DNA from: Pseudomonadota bacterium
GTDB taxonomy: Bacteria > Pseudomonadota > Gammaproteobacteria > Burkholderiales > Burkholderiaceae_C
Assembly: GCA_021819435.1 (NCBI GenBank)
Contig: JAKARB010000006.1
Span: forward strand, 124,001-188,000
DNA: 64,000 bases
Reading direction: 5' to 3'
In this document: positions 1-8,458 of the stretch, piece by piece
Numbering within the stretch: position 1 is the first letter of the stretch
Layout: each line of letters starts with the position of its first letter
Notes under the pieces: generated by a model
What the model was told of the DNA's origin: nothing
Database searches by the model: none
What the model saw: the letters and a program-made list of their open reading frames with translations, nothing else
Position numbers and translations under genes: made by a program

Positions 1-717
1 GAGAGCAGTCGCAAGATCGGCGACATCATCGGGGTCATCGATGGCATTGCCTTCCAGACCAACATCCTGGCCTTGAATGCGGCGGTTGAAGCGGCCCGCG
101 CCGGTGAGCAAGGACGCGGCTTTGCTGTGGTTGCCTCCGAGGTGCGTGGCTTGGCTCAGCGCAGCGCCGAGGCCGCAAAGGAGATCAAGTCCCTCATCAG
201 CCGCAGCATGGAGCAGGTCGAGCAAGGCACGGTTCTGGTCAACCACGCCGGCAAGACCATGGGCGAAATCGTCGGCTCTATCCGCAACGTGAGCAACATC
301 GTGGCTGAAATCACCTCGGCGAGCGCCGAGCAAAGCTCCGGCATTTCTCAGGTTGGCGATGCCGTTGGGCAAATGGACCGCGTGACCCAGCAAAACGCCG
401 CCTTGGTTGAAGAGAGCGCGGCCGCAGCCGAGAGCCTCAAGGGGCAAGCCCAGCAACTGGTGCAGGCTGTTGCCGTGTTCAAGCTGTCGCACCAAGATGG
501 CATCGCTTCAGGCGTGTCGATGTCGGTGAGCAAGGCGACCTCGGTTGCGCCTGCTGCCCGCGTGGCTTCGACGGTGCCGGCCAAGCCCAAGAAGGCCACG
601 CGCGCAGCTTTGGGCAACTCACCCATGGCTGCCAAACAGACGCAACAACACGCAGACCCTGCCCTGGTGAGCGCGCCTGCCATTGCAGGGGGCGACGACG
701 ACTGGTCCTCTTTCTGA
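1..717 (+). CDS. Methyl-accepting chemotaxis protein, C-terminal part
   Basis: The reading frame is open from base 1, so the N-terminal sensor and membrane segments lie outside the window. The visible 238 residues begin just before the conserved signalling-hairpin tip ([20 protein letters not shown]), followed by the [11 protein letters not shown] and EVRxLAQRS motifs that bind CheA and CheW. The long helical return arm then gives way to an Ala/Lys/Pro-rich linker of about 70 residues. The protein ends in DDDWSSF, which resembles the C-terminal tethering pentapeptide used by CheR and CheB in other receptors. It is a cytoplasmic signalling domain of a transmembrane receptor; its ligand cannot be told from this part. 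It appears to be the last chromosomal gene before the island. Confidence 0.95.
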   Translation, partial: ESSRKIGDIIGVIDGIAFQTNILALNAAVEAARAGEQGRGFAVVASEVRGLAQRSAEAAKEIKSLISRSMEQVEQGTVLVNHAGKTMGEIVGSIRNVSNIVAEITSASAEQSSGISQVGDAVGQMDRVTQQNAALVEESAAAAESLKGQAQQLVQAVAVFKLSHQDGIASGVSMSVSKATSVAPAARVASTVPAKPKKATRAALGNSPMAAKQTQQHADPALVSAPAIAGGDDDWSSF

Positions 718-727
718 GCAAGGGCTT

Positions 728-772
728 CCGCCCGAAGCGAAAGGGCGGTTGCGCAGGCCAGTTAGGCCTTTT
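728..772 (+). terminator. Two stem-loops after the chemotaxis gene
   Basis: A CCGCCC/GGGCGG hairpin (728-748) is followed by AGGCC-AGTTA-GGCCT (755-769) running into TTTT. The second is a short stem with a brief T tract, a plausible weak intrinsic terminator for the chemotaxis gene. Confidence 0.4.
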
Positions 773-801
773 GTGCTTCAACGGATGCCGTTGGACAGCA
801 A

Positions 802-823
802 GGTGGGCCGGGGTCACTTGAAC
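802..823 (+). other. Possible left attachment site: degenerate copy of the ssrA 3' end
   Basis: The segment reads GGTGG-GCCGGGG, four less conserved bases, then TTGAAC. On the same strand the ssrA 3' end at 9905-9927 reads GGTGGAGCCGGGG, four bases, then TTGAAC. Allowing one single-base gap, about 19 of 22 aligned bases agree. Direct orientation, position just outside the arm-type repeats and location after the last core gene suit an attL site. The match is imperfect and GC-rich, so chance is possible. Confidence 0.45.
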
Positions 824-874
824 TGTGGCAGCGAAGACGCATGGATGTTGGCCTTGGTGTTTTGCGGGCTGAGA

Positions 875-897
875 GTTACCCGCAAAGTTACCCGCAA
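875..897 (+). repeat. Paired GTTACCCGCAA repeats, probable integrase arm sites (left end)
   Basis: Two perfect copies of GTTACCCGCAA lie at 875-885 and 887-897 with a 12-bp period. The same tandem pair, with one base changed, lies upstream of the integrase at 9769-9791 in the same orientation. Iterated short sites at both element ends are typical arm-type binding sites of tyrosine integrases. Confidence 0.7.
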
Positions 898-934
898 CCA
901 TACTTGGCTTCTTGTAGCGCGATGTCTTCGAATT

Positions 935-1885
935 TTAAAGTTCAATAGGATAGAGCCACACTCTGCCTACTCCTCTACTTGTTCCTTTGGAATATTGTTC
1001 GGCAAAAGGAAAAACTATGCTGGCGGGCAAATTTTCCAAATGATTTAGATAAAAGAGTGCGAAACCTACGGCCTGCGGTTTAGTTGCCAGGGGGCTCAAA
1101 TATAAGTTGGTGGCATCCCCTTGCCTTGTCTGAATTCTGGTAATTGCGTCAGATAATACCAAATAAGTTAGGAAGGGATCGTTGGCGCTTGAATATGCCA
1201 ATTGTTCTTCAGGCACTTGAATGGGCGCGTCGGCTACTCTGCTCAAGCGTATTAAGCTCTCCTGATACATATCAGCACTTAGGGACGGCAGGCTTAATAA
1301 TTGGATTAGCTTTGCGCTGCTCTTGTATGCAATTACATGGCTAACCAAGTCGTGATCGTAGCCAGACCCAATGATTAGGATATCGCTTGCCATATCTACT
1401 GAGTGGGCGCCCTCAAAACCATTTACCTGCCTTACTTCGGTCACGTTAGATGAGAAAACAGTATCAGCCTTCTTTTCATATTGAGACGGCTCCGCGTATA
1501 TCATATCAAATGAGCGAAGGCCAATGCCTTTTAAATAGCTCATTAAAAAAATAAGATGCGGACGCATAAAGCCTGTTATATCTACGCAGAGCGCTGTATC
1601 GGGTGAAAGCTTTGGTTCAATCTGCTCCAATACGTCTATGATGAAATCGGATTCCGCTGCCGCTGCGGAAATTAGTCTTGCACCCGTATTGGGTAGTTCG
1701 TGCGGTAAGAGATTGTACTCGTTGTGAATAACCCAGTATTTATTTCTTGCCTGCGCCGCATTAAAAGTGTGGGTTATTCTCTGGCTTAAATTGAATGCCG
1801 ATATATAAATGTCATAGCTTTTGGCGCTGGGGGTGAAATGTCTTTTGCCGTTGGCCACCCTAAATAATAAATCAACGTTAAGCAT
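935..1885 (-). CDS. Uncharacterised protein, last gene of the island operon
   Basis: I do not recognise this 316-residue protein. It has no signal peptide or membrane segment. Two strand-helix units look alike: one around residues 98-120 (ALCVDITGF followed by RPHLIFLMSYL) and one around 261-281 (LYLSPLATKPQ followed by AVGFALFYL). Between them DILIIGSGYDHDL (168-180) looks like a Rossmann-type strand and loop. The T-K-P-Q loop before a helix recalls nucleotide-sensing CARF domains, but that is only an impression. Its start overlaps the end of the ATPase gene by 8 bases, so the two are almost certainly co-translated and probably work together. It could be the sensor or effector of the system. 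AT-rich codon use matches the three upstream genes. Confidence 0.7.
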   Translation of the reverse strand: MLNVDLLFRVANGKRHFTPSAKSYDIYISAFNLSQRITHTFNAAQARNKYWVIHNEYNLLPHELPNTGARLISAAAAESDFIIDVLEQIEPKLSPDTALCVDITGFMRPHLIFLMSYLKGIGLRSFDMIYAEPSQYEKKADTVFSSNVTEVRQVNGFEGAHSVDMASDILIIGSGYDHDLVSHVIAYKSSAKLIQLLSLPSLSADMYQESLIRLSRVADAPIQVPEEQLAYSSANDPFLTYLVLSDAITRIQTRQGDATNLYLSPLATKPQAVGFALFYLNHLENLPASIVFPFAEQYSKGTSRGVGRVWLYPIEL

Positions 1886-3905
1886 CGTCGAATAGCCCGG
1901 ATTGATTGCGTGTATTTTTAGAAGCTAGAGCCCCAATTGATGTCGGTAAATACATCAATTCAACCCGCTTAGCAATAAGCCCCTTAACGGCGTCTTGATC
2001 CCCTACTTGTACTAACCCCTCGGCAAGTTCAGTTTTTAGTTCTATAGAACCGCGCCTTGATTCGGAGATTCCCCATCGAGGGGCTAACATTGGGTTTATT
2101 TGGAATCTTGTCACCACGCGCTGGTCATTCTTTGCACTTGCAGAGGCAATGCGCAGAAGAAATGACCAATTTTCAGCCATTTCAATAGCTTTGCTTGCTT
2201 GAGCACTAAGTCGCGAAAGGTCTAGCCGAAAGCAGCATAGATCACATTCAGATGGGTTGTCTGCATAGCGTACATAACGCAAGAGGGTACATATATTTTC
2301 GACGGCATTTCTGACAAGAGTGCCATATGCATCTGGCTGAGAATCCTCCCAAAACCAGTCGGCCGCATCTCTAATGCCGTGAGTTTGGGCATCAATGGAA
2401 ATGGCGCTGTGCAGGAATGGCTCCTCTCCTGCAAAAATCGCTCTGCGATAGATATGCTTTAATAAGCTTAGGAGATTGCGCGGTACGCCTTGCGAAAGAC
2501 GAATCAAAGTAGAGAAACCGCAATAGACCGGCTTTTTGCCGTAATCTCTATACAACTGCGCTAACAAATCTGAAGAAAAGTGACTGTATAAGTCGTAATA
2601 GGCGGGCGCCGCTCTGGGGCCGCCTTGAAGTAGTTTGTCTACTTCTACTTTAATTTCATTTGCAAGAACGACCGGATCTGTCTTTTTGTTCAGTTTCTTT
2701 TGAAACAAAAGAAGATTTGTTTTTTCGAGCAAAGGGTGGTCGTGAATTCGCAGAGTATTTATTATTGAGTTGACAATATCGGGGTCATCAATGATGTCAT
2801 TGAGCGCCTTAGAAAACGAGCAGATATAGGGGCGTTCTAAACCTTCTATGTCTCGTTGTTTTACCAATGACTGCGCCACTTGTTGATAGTAGTTTTCAGT
2901 TGGAAGTTCCTCAAACTGCGAGTTCAGCTTGTTCGCTTCGAGGGCTGCAGTAGAGCGAATTGCTTCGATTCTTTTCAAGACAAGCTTAGTCGCCAGCTCT
3001 TCATATTTGCCTGACGTTTCCCTTAACAGCGCATCAAGCTCGACTTGAGCGAATTCAGCATCACGCTTTATTGGTTCACCCGCACCTAAAGTGCAGTACG
3101 TTTTTATTCCGTACAGGCGTGCGCCGATTTTTACGGTGGAATTGTCGCGTCGATAGCGAACAAGACTATTCAAAAATTTCTGCTGATGCTCGGTAAAGTT
3201 TTCGACTTCGTCAATAAGGTAAAGAAAGACGGTATCTTTGGCAAAGTCACATAAGTCTGAAAGTATTTTAGGCACCCCGAAAACCAGATCTCCGGGGCTA
3301 AAAGTGATCTCAATGCCTTCCAGTTTGCGAGTTATTGAGCAATTATTAATTGCCTTGTCGACCTTTTGGCGCGTGTCTCTTAGGTGGTTAGAAAGTTCGT
3401 CATAAGTGCTAATTACTTCGGGAATGCCAGCATGAAATATCTTGGAAATGCTGGCCACAAAATTTTTATTCCATTCCGCACTCAATAGTTCAACGCCCTC
3501 TAGAGCAGGGCGTAAGGAAGATAGTAGAGTGCCAACTAGCCAGAGTTCGAATGAATAGGCAAAAATATCAGCCCAAACATCGTCAGGTTGCCCTTTGCCA
3601 GCAAACCGATTTGCATTTAAGCCATCCGCTCTGGCGTATATGCCTACATAGCCTTCGGCTTTCAAGGCAGTTTTGAGGTCTTGATGCCTAAGAGATTGCA
3701 CAGTTGAGGAGCAGTATCTCATTAGATGAGTTTTGCCGCTTCCCTTACCTCCAAGAAGGAGCATTGGCATAAGGGAGCGGGGCTTCAAAAGGTCAACTAA
3801 ACCTTCAGCTCCACTTGCAATATCTACCCAGTAGTCTTGAATTTGGCGATCCGAATAATCGGAGGCTTTAGTGAGATCGAACGGGTTATCGCTTTGTCTT
3901 TTCAT
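1878..3905 (-). CDS. ORC/CDC6-type AAA+ ATPase of the island operon
   Basis: This 675-residue protein has a Walker A loop GGKGSGKTH at 52-60, a Walker B strand FLYLIDEVENF at 227-237 and a following KIGARLYG strand near 259 that could carry sensor 1. The short N-terminal lead, the P-loop and the long helical C-terminal half resemble ORC/CDC6-like or STAND-like AAA ATPases found in phage-defence loci. Near residue 560 there is a CDLCC cluster of unknown role. Such ATPases often sense an invader or load onto DNA and switch on a partner. It lies 12 bases after the phosphoribosyltransferase-like gene and overlaps the next gene by 8. The ATPase assignment is firm; the subfamily and role are inferred. 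Confidence 0.85.
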   Translation of the reverse strand: MKRQSDNPFDLTKASDYSDRQIQDYWVDIASGAEGLVDLLKPRSLMPMLLLGGKGSGKTHLMRYCSSTVQSLRHQDLKTALKAEGYVGIYARADGLNANRFAGKGQPDDVWADIFAYSFELWLVGTLLSSLRPALEGVELLSAEWNKNFVASISKIFHAGIPEVISTYDELSNHLRDTRQKVDKAINNCSITRKLEGIEITFSPGDLVFGVPKILSDLCDFAKDTVFLYLIDEVENFTEHQQKFLNSLVRYRRDNSTVKIGARLYGIKTYCTLGAGEPIKRDAEFAQVELDALLRETSGKYEELATKLVLKRIEAIRSTAALEANKLNSQFEELPTENYYQQVAQSLVKQRDIEGLERPYICSFSKALNDIIDDPDIVNSIINTLRIHDHPLLEKTNLLLFQKKLNKKTDPVVLANEIKVEVDKLLQGGPRAAPAYYDLYSHFSSDLLAQLYRDYGKKPVYCGFSTLIRLSQGVPRNLLSLLKHIYRRAIFAGEEPFLHSAISIDAQTHGIRDAADWFWEDSQPDAYGTLVRNAVENICTLLRYVRYADNPSECDLCCFRLDLSRLSAQASKAIEMAENWSFLLRIASASAKNDQRVVTRFQINPMLAPRWGISESRRGSIELKTELAEGLVQVGDQDAVKGLIAKRVELMYLPTSIGALASKNTRNQSGLFDDA

Positions 3906-3917
3906 TGCCAGACCTTC

Positions 3918-4904
3918 TCACATCTTCGGAAATCTGCGGAAAATTGGATACCACGGCTCAGTAGATCCGTTCTCTAACTCGCACCAGATAATAGGGATAG
4001 TGTTGTCTGGGGTGTTGTGAGAGAAGCCGAGAAGCAGTTGGCTATCCCCATAGCCTAGTTCATGGCCAGGCAATAGGAGACATCCATATTGATATGCAAG
4101 AGCAACAAGCAAAGAAGGTGCTAAATTGGGGTCGAGATCCGCTGCATACCTAGTCTTAGAGTCTCCCCATTTATAAGTTCCATCCAACTCATAAACGGCC
4201 CCGCAATTATTCTGAAAAACCGTTTCCGCTCTAATTCTTTCCAGTCCGCTGGACATAGCGAACAGCGAAAGATAATGTAGCTCCACATCCGGCTGATTGG
4301 CTATTAAGTCAGGCAATAGGTTTTTGGAATAAAAAATGGCAGTTTCTCCGCTGCCACATAGATCATCCAAGAATATATAGCGCTTCACGTTGGGGTGTAG
4401 AGGCGACCTAGTGCGTCCATGAGGCCCTTCCGCTGTTGAGTAAATTTGCGCGGAGTCCAAAAAGGAATTCTTGGACAAATTATTTTCTTGTCTGAAATAA
4501 TAAAGTAGATGCACTCCGCTCTCCGACGGGTTTCCAACGCCTAAAAAGCGCGTTGCTTCTAATTCCTCTCGCAGTTTCGCCTTGAATTCCTGAAGCGAAT
4601 TGGTGGACGACTTTATTTGCTGCGCTAGCGGAAGCAAAAACAATTCATTGTACATTGCGCGAAGCAGTACGCGAATTTCCTTTGAGCCATAGTACATGAA
4701 CTGAGTGGCTAGATATAAGGCGTGTAGTTTTTCTATATGGGCTGGGGCCCCAGTTCTGCCCTTGAAATTCGCCAACCAGTTTTCTACGACAGGCCCATTT
4801 GCACGCCCCTCCCAGACTCGTTCATTCAGAATGACCAGTTTGGCGCACAGGTTGTCCCAAAGGTCAATTTCGGTGCCACTCAGGGATTCAGGTGGATTTA
4901 ACAT
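3918..4904 (-). CDS. Phosphoribosyltransferase-like protein of the island operon
   Basis: At residues 176-190 of 328 the protein reads YIFLDDLCGSGETAI. This has the shape of the PRPP-binding loop of type I phosphoribosyltransferases: hydrophobic strand, two acidic residues, then a G-S-G-x-T phosphate loop. The N-terminal 150 residues are helical and match no biosynthetic enzyme I know. Phosphoribosyltransferase-like proteins of this layout are recalled beside ATPases in predicted bacterial conflict systems, which fits here. The substrate is unknown; it might modify a nucleotide, a base or a protein. The start codon follows the methyltransferase stop by one base (TAGCATG), so translation is coupled. 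Confidence 0.75.
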   Translation of the reverse strand: MLNPPESLSGTEIDLWDNLCAKLVILNERVWEGRANGPVVENWLANFKGRTGAPAHIEKLHALYLATQFMYYGSKEIRVLLRAMYNELFLLPLAQQIKSSTNSLQEFKAKLREELEATRFLGVGNPSESGVHLLYYFRQENNLSKNSFLDSAQIYSTAEGPHGRTRSPLHPNVKRYIFLDDLCGSGETAIFYSKNLLPDLIANQPDVELHYLSLFAMSSGLERIRAETVFQNNCGAVYELDGTYKWGDSKTRYAADLDPNLAPSLLVALAYQYGCLLLPGHELGYGDSQLLLGFSHNTPDNTIPIIWCELENGSTEPWYPIFRRFPKM

Positions 4905-4905
4905 G

Positions 4906-6297
4906 CTAATTGAACGACTTTTGAAAAACCAAGACCCATTCTCGGGTTATCATGCTTGCTGTTTTGTTTCTTTTTGTCATAAGTCCTCTGGACTTTATTT
5001 CGTCAATCAGCTTTAGTTTTGTGCGGAGTCCTAATGAGTTAAATATGCTTGAAATGTATTCTGACGAAAGGAAAGCTTCTCCGCAGACATGATTATTGCC
5101 GATTACTATTACTGCGTAGCCTCCCGCTTTCAGCACCCTTGTCATTTGGATGATCGATGCTTCCATTTCATTCAAATAGACTGCGCATATAGCGGCTCTG
5201 GCTGGATTAATTTTTCTTATACGCGAAATTACCTCGTTTGCTTCCGGCACCGATGTTTTAACCGCAGAGTCGACAACCGATTTAAGAAGATGTTCGCGAC
5301 CAATTGTTTTATTTTCGAGAGGCTTTAACTCTCCCTCTCCTGCAAAACCGAGCCATCCTAGGCTTAAACTAGACGCACGTATGTATTTTTGTGCTCCAGC
5401 ATATGGGGGTGAGGTGATTATTAATTCGACGGAATTTTCGTCGAGATGGCCGCCGAGTTCCCTTAGAATTGATCTCGCATCAACTCCGGCATCAATTATA
5501 TGGGGAGATGAAGAAAGTAGATTTTTAAAGTTTTTTGCTCGCGATATGTTGTTTGATAGTTGTTCGCTAAATCTAGCCCAAACTTTTTCTTTTTCTTTGA
5601 GTTCTGTTGGGGAGAATTCTTGTTGAACAGGTACAGAAAGGCGCGGATCAGCAATGCTTACTTTGCGAGCGGTTGCGGAAAAAGAAATCAAAAAGAAATG
5701 TCTGTAGTCGTCATCTAATTCGCCCTCTATGGCTGCTTTAAGGCGACTTAGCTGGCTGATGATTGAGTCGCTGTACCATTTCCTGATATTTATGACATTC
5801 GGCGGATTCTTGCTTCTGGAGCGCAAGAATCTAGTGTGTAGCGCTTCAATTTTCGGCTGAATTATTTCAATATCTATTGGAGTGACCTTCGTCTTGGCAA
5901 TTGCACGTGCAAGCGGATTCGTGTCGCTATATGCTGCAATGCGGCCGGATAGCACAGTTTCTAGTGCCACGGTGCCAGTTCCTCCAAAGGGGTCAAGCAC
6001 GGTGCCCTCATTCGAACACAACGCCTCAGAAGCGAGAAAGAAATGTGCAATATGAGGCAGCAGCTTGGCAGGATAGGGATGGAGGTAATGCGTAGCTCGC
6101 TCTCCAACTTTTAGCCAAGGGACCATTTTGCGGAATGAGACTTCTATACTGTTGCCTGTAGTGGCATAAAGATCAAAAAGCGCTCGGAGTTCAGTTGATG
6201 TGTCAACTGGATAAGCCTCATTGCATTGACGATTCTCCCCAGGCTTTGCCATGGGGGCGTCGTTCAGTAGCGAGTGATCGTTGGGAGCTTGTAGCAT
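4906..6297 (-). CDS. DNA methyltransferase (N4-cytosine/N6-adenine type), first gene of the island operon
   Basis: The 463-residue protein contains HPYPAKLLPHIAHF (73-86), the S-adenosylmethionine loop LDPFGGTGTVALE (101-113) and the catalytic loop TSPPY (295-299). These are the signatures of amino-methylating DNA methyltransferases. There is no adjacent restriction nuclease, so it is not an ordinary restriction-modification enzyme. It probably marks self DNA or acts as part of the effector together with the three genes downstream. I chose the ATG at 6297; an in-frame ATG at 6252 is possible. Codon use is AT-rich compared with the chromosome. The target base and site cannot be read from the sequence. 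Confidence 0.88.
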   Translation of the reverse strand: MLQAPNDHSLLNDAPMAKPGENRQCNEAYPVDTSTELRALFDLYATTGNSIEVSFRKMVPWLKVGERATHYLHPYPAKLLPHIAHFFLASEALCSNEGTVLDPFGGTGTVALETVLSGRIAAYSDTNPLARAIAKTKVTPIDIEIIQPKIEALHTRFLRSRSKNPPNVINIRKWYSDSIISQLSRLKAAIEGELDDDYRHFFLISFSATARKVSIADPRLSVPVQQEFSPTELKEKEKVWARFSEQLSNNISRAKNFKNLLSSSPHIIDAGVDARSILRELGGHLDENSVELIITSPPYAGAQKYIRASSLSLGWLGFAGEGELKPLENKTIGREHLLKSVVDSAVKTSVPEANEVISRIRKINPARAAICAVYLNEMEASIIQMTRVLKAGGYAVIVIGNNHVCGEAFLSSEYISSIFNSLGLRTKLKLIDEIKSRGLMTKRNKTASMITREWVLVFQKSFN

Positions 6298-7568
6298 GTT
6301 CAGATGATGCCATCATGAGAGAAGGGTAGCGTTTGCTGAGGCAACTGTTCTTGCTTGCGTTGCACACGGGCCGCTCGTGCCACTGCAGGGGTTTGTGGGT
6401 AAACCGGCTCGATTCGATGATGATGCCGGTGATTGTCTTGATCGCCACATGGTTGCCCTCCGTTGATGAGATGGCGTCAGGTTCACATGCAGCATGGCAG
6501 TTGCAAGGCCGCGCAAGTCAGTGGCGGCATCCGCAAGCACCAGCCAGAAAGCGCCTGATATCCAACCGTTTTCGGCTGGCGGCAGTTGCATCCCGCTTGA
6601 CGCTGACATCGGCGCAAGGTCAACTGGAGATTCCTATGGGCTCCTTGTCCCCGTCCGTCGCGGAGAAAAAGGCGTCGCAGTCGTTACCTGCCCTCGAAGA
6701 ATGTGCAGTCACTGCACCACCGCAGTCCGTCAAGGTCTGCAAGCGTCACCATGCGGCCCTGCCGCATCTCGTTCGAGGCGCTGACGTTGGCCAGACCAGC
6801 GCGCCGTCTCGCCGCATGCCGCACCGATGGCATGCCTCTGTAGTACCGCCACGCTTGGCCGTGGAAACGCAACAGCCGTTGCCCGCTTGATGGCATCGAT
6901 CACCTCGCGGTGTTCGCATGCAGCAAAGCGGAGCAGCCGTTGAACTGCCATAGAGCAGGTTCGTCGCCAGCGTCGTTACTGGCAGCTTGCTGACAGTGAC
7001 GACGCAAGTAGCATGACCGAGCGCCTTGTCAACCACCGTGGCGTGAGCCAGTGACCCTGCGCAGTGATGCCAGAAGAACTGCCAACGTCAAGGCATGTTG
7101 ATCGAAGTGGATCGAAGGATGGCCAGACCACCTTCGCCGATCCGATGGGCCCCGAGCCCATGTTCCCCACAGCACATTCGCAGCGAGTTTCAAACCCGCC
7201 GTGCATGACTGTGCCGTGCCTTTGCGGCCCGATCGCAAGGCACCGTCAGGCCACCCGTCAGATGGCCGCCCCTGGACGTGTGTGAGACGCACACCCCTTG
7301 GACCCTGGGTCAATGGTCCTTGCGCATCGGCTATGCCAACAGGCAAGCCAGCGCAACGCCACAGCGACGTGCAACGCAGGCGAGCAGTCAACAACCTTGC
7401 ACAAACCGGGAATGGTGTCCCGCGTCCCTTGTAGTCCCTGTCGCGCTGCGGCGCGAAGGGCGGACAGAAACACTTACCAGACCTCTCCACACCATGCACA
7501 AGTCCTCGCCTCCACTGACACGAGGCAAGGCAGACGGATCGATGAACAGTCTTTGAAAGGCCTCGGCC
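6298..7568. other. 1.27-kb stretch with no convincing gene, probably decayed island DNA
   Basis: Both strands carry many overlapping open frames of 60-240 codons, but none has a recognisable domain, a good ribosome site and consistent composition. Base composition is higher in GC than the neighbouring methyltransferase operon and nearer the recombinase genes. The stretch upstream of 6297 must hold the promoter of the four-gene operon, but I see no clear consensus promoter. The simplest reading is eroded mobile-element sequence. Confidence 0.5.
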
Positions 7569-8435
7569 ATGCGCACCCTCAACCGCGATTTCAAGCTCAT
7601 GTGCCAGCGCAACCGCGATGGCTCCTTCGCCACGCAGCATGACCGAGAACGGCTGCTGACGATGATGGCAAACCAGCTCCATGAAGACGGCTTCAAGAAC
7701 CTGCGGGCGCAGGGCTTGCGCACCAAGCACGTCGATCACCTCGTGAGCCGCTGGCAAGCGGAAGGCGCCAGCAGCGGCACGATGAAGAACCGCATGTCGG
7801 CGCTGCGCTGGGTGGCCGAGAAGATCGGCAAGGAAAACATCGTGGCCCGCGACAACGCGGCTTATGGCATCGCCGACCGGCGCTATGTGACGAACGAGTC
7901 CAAGGCAAAGGAGTTGGATCAGGGCAAGCTAGAGAAGGTATCCGACCCGTATACGGCCATGTCCTTGCGGCTTCAAGAGACCTTCGGCCTGCGGCGCGAG
8001 GAAAGCATCAAGATCCAGCCAGGCTGGGCAGACAGAGGCGATGTGCTGACGCTCAAGTCCACATGGACCAAAGGCGGCAAGGAACGCGACATCCCGATCC
8101 GCAATGAGACGCAGCGAGACTTGTTGAACCAAGCCAAGGCGCTGGCAGGCAAAGGCAGCTTGATCCCGACTGAGATGTCCTACCGGGATCAACTGAACCG
8201 CTTCAAGGCACAGACGGCCTTCGCAGGCATCGACCGTGTTCACGGCTTCCGCCATGCTTATGCGCAGACGCGCTATGTCGAGTTGACAGGCTGGAAAGCG
8301 CCGGCCACAGGTGGGCCGACATCCAAGCAACTGAGCCCTGAACAGAAAGCCATCGACCGGCAAGCCCGGCTCACCATCTCGCGCGAGCTTGGGCACGAGC
8401 GTGAGCAGATTACGGCGGTCTACTTGGGTCGTTGA
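7569..8435 (+). CDS. Tyrosine recombinase with SAM-like N-terminal domain
   Basis: The 288-residue protein has an N-terminal SAM-like helical domain (about 1-110) and a C-terminal catalytic domain of the Integrase_1 kind. Catalytic residues are visible: an Arg in FGLRREESIKI, the HGFRHAYAQ box, a His in ELGHER and the terminal Tyr in AVYLG. Proteins like this occur in integrative elements and are distinct from the P4 family. The ATG is preceded by a GAAAGG ribosome site. The gene converges with the P4-type integrase, leaving 23 bases between the stop codons. It may excise a different, now decayed element, or be a leftover. It is full-looking, with no frameshift. Confidence 0.85.
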   Translation: MRTLNRDFKLMCQRNRDGSFATQHDRERLLTMMANQLHEDGFKNLRAQGLRTKHVDHLVSRWQAEGASSGTMKNRMSALRWVAEKIGKENIVARDNAAYGIADRRYVTNESKAKELDQGKLEKVSDPYTAMSLRLQETFGLRREESIKIQPGWADRGDVLTLKSTWTKGGKERDIPIRNETQRDLLNQAKALAGKGSLIPTEMSYRDQLNRFKAQTAFAGIDRVHGFRHAYAQTRYVELTGWKAPATGGPTSKQLSPEQKAIDRQARLTISRELGHEREQITAVYLGR

Positions 8436-8458
8436 TGGAGGTCAGGCGACGTTGTGGT

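Noticed and set aside
6746-7206. Possible transposase relic on the minus strand (frame containing HWLTPRWLTRR)
   Set aside because: Resemblance is limited to a few residues, and no catalytic acidic residues or terminal inverted repeats could be found.
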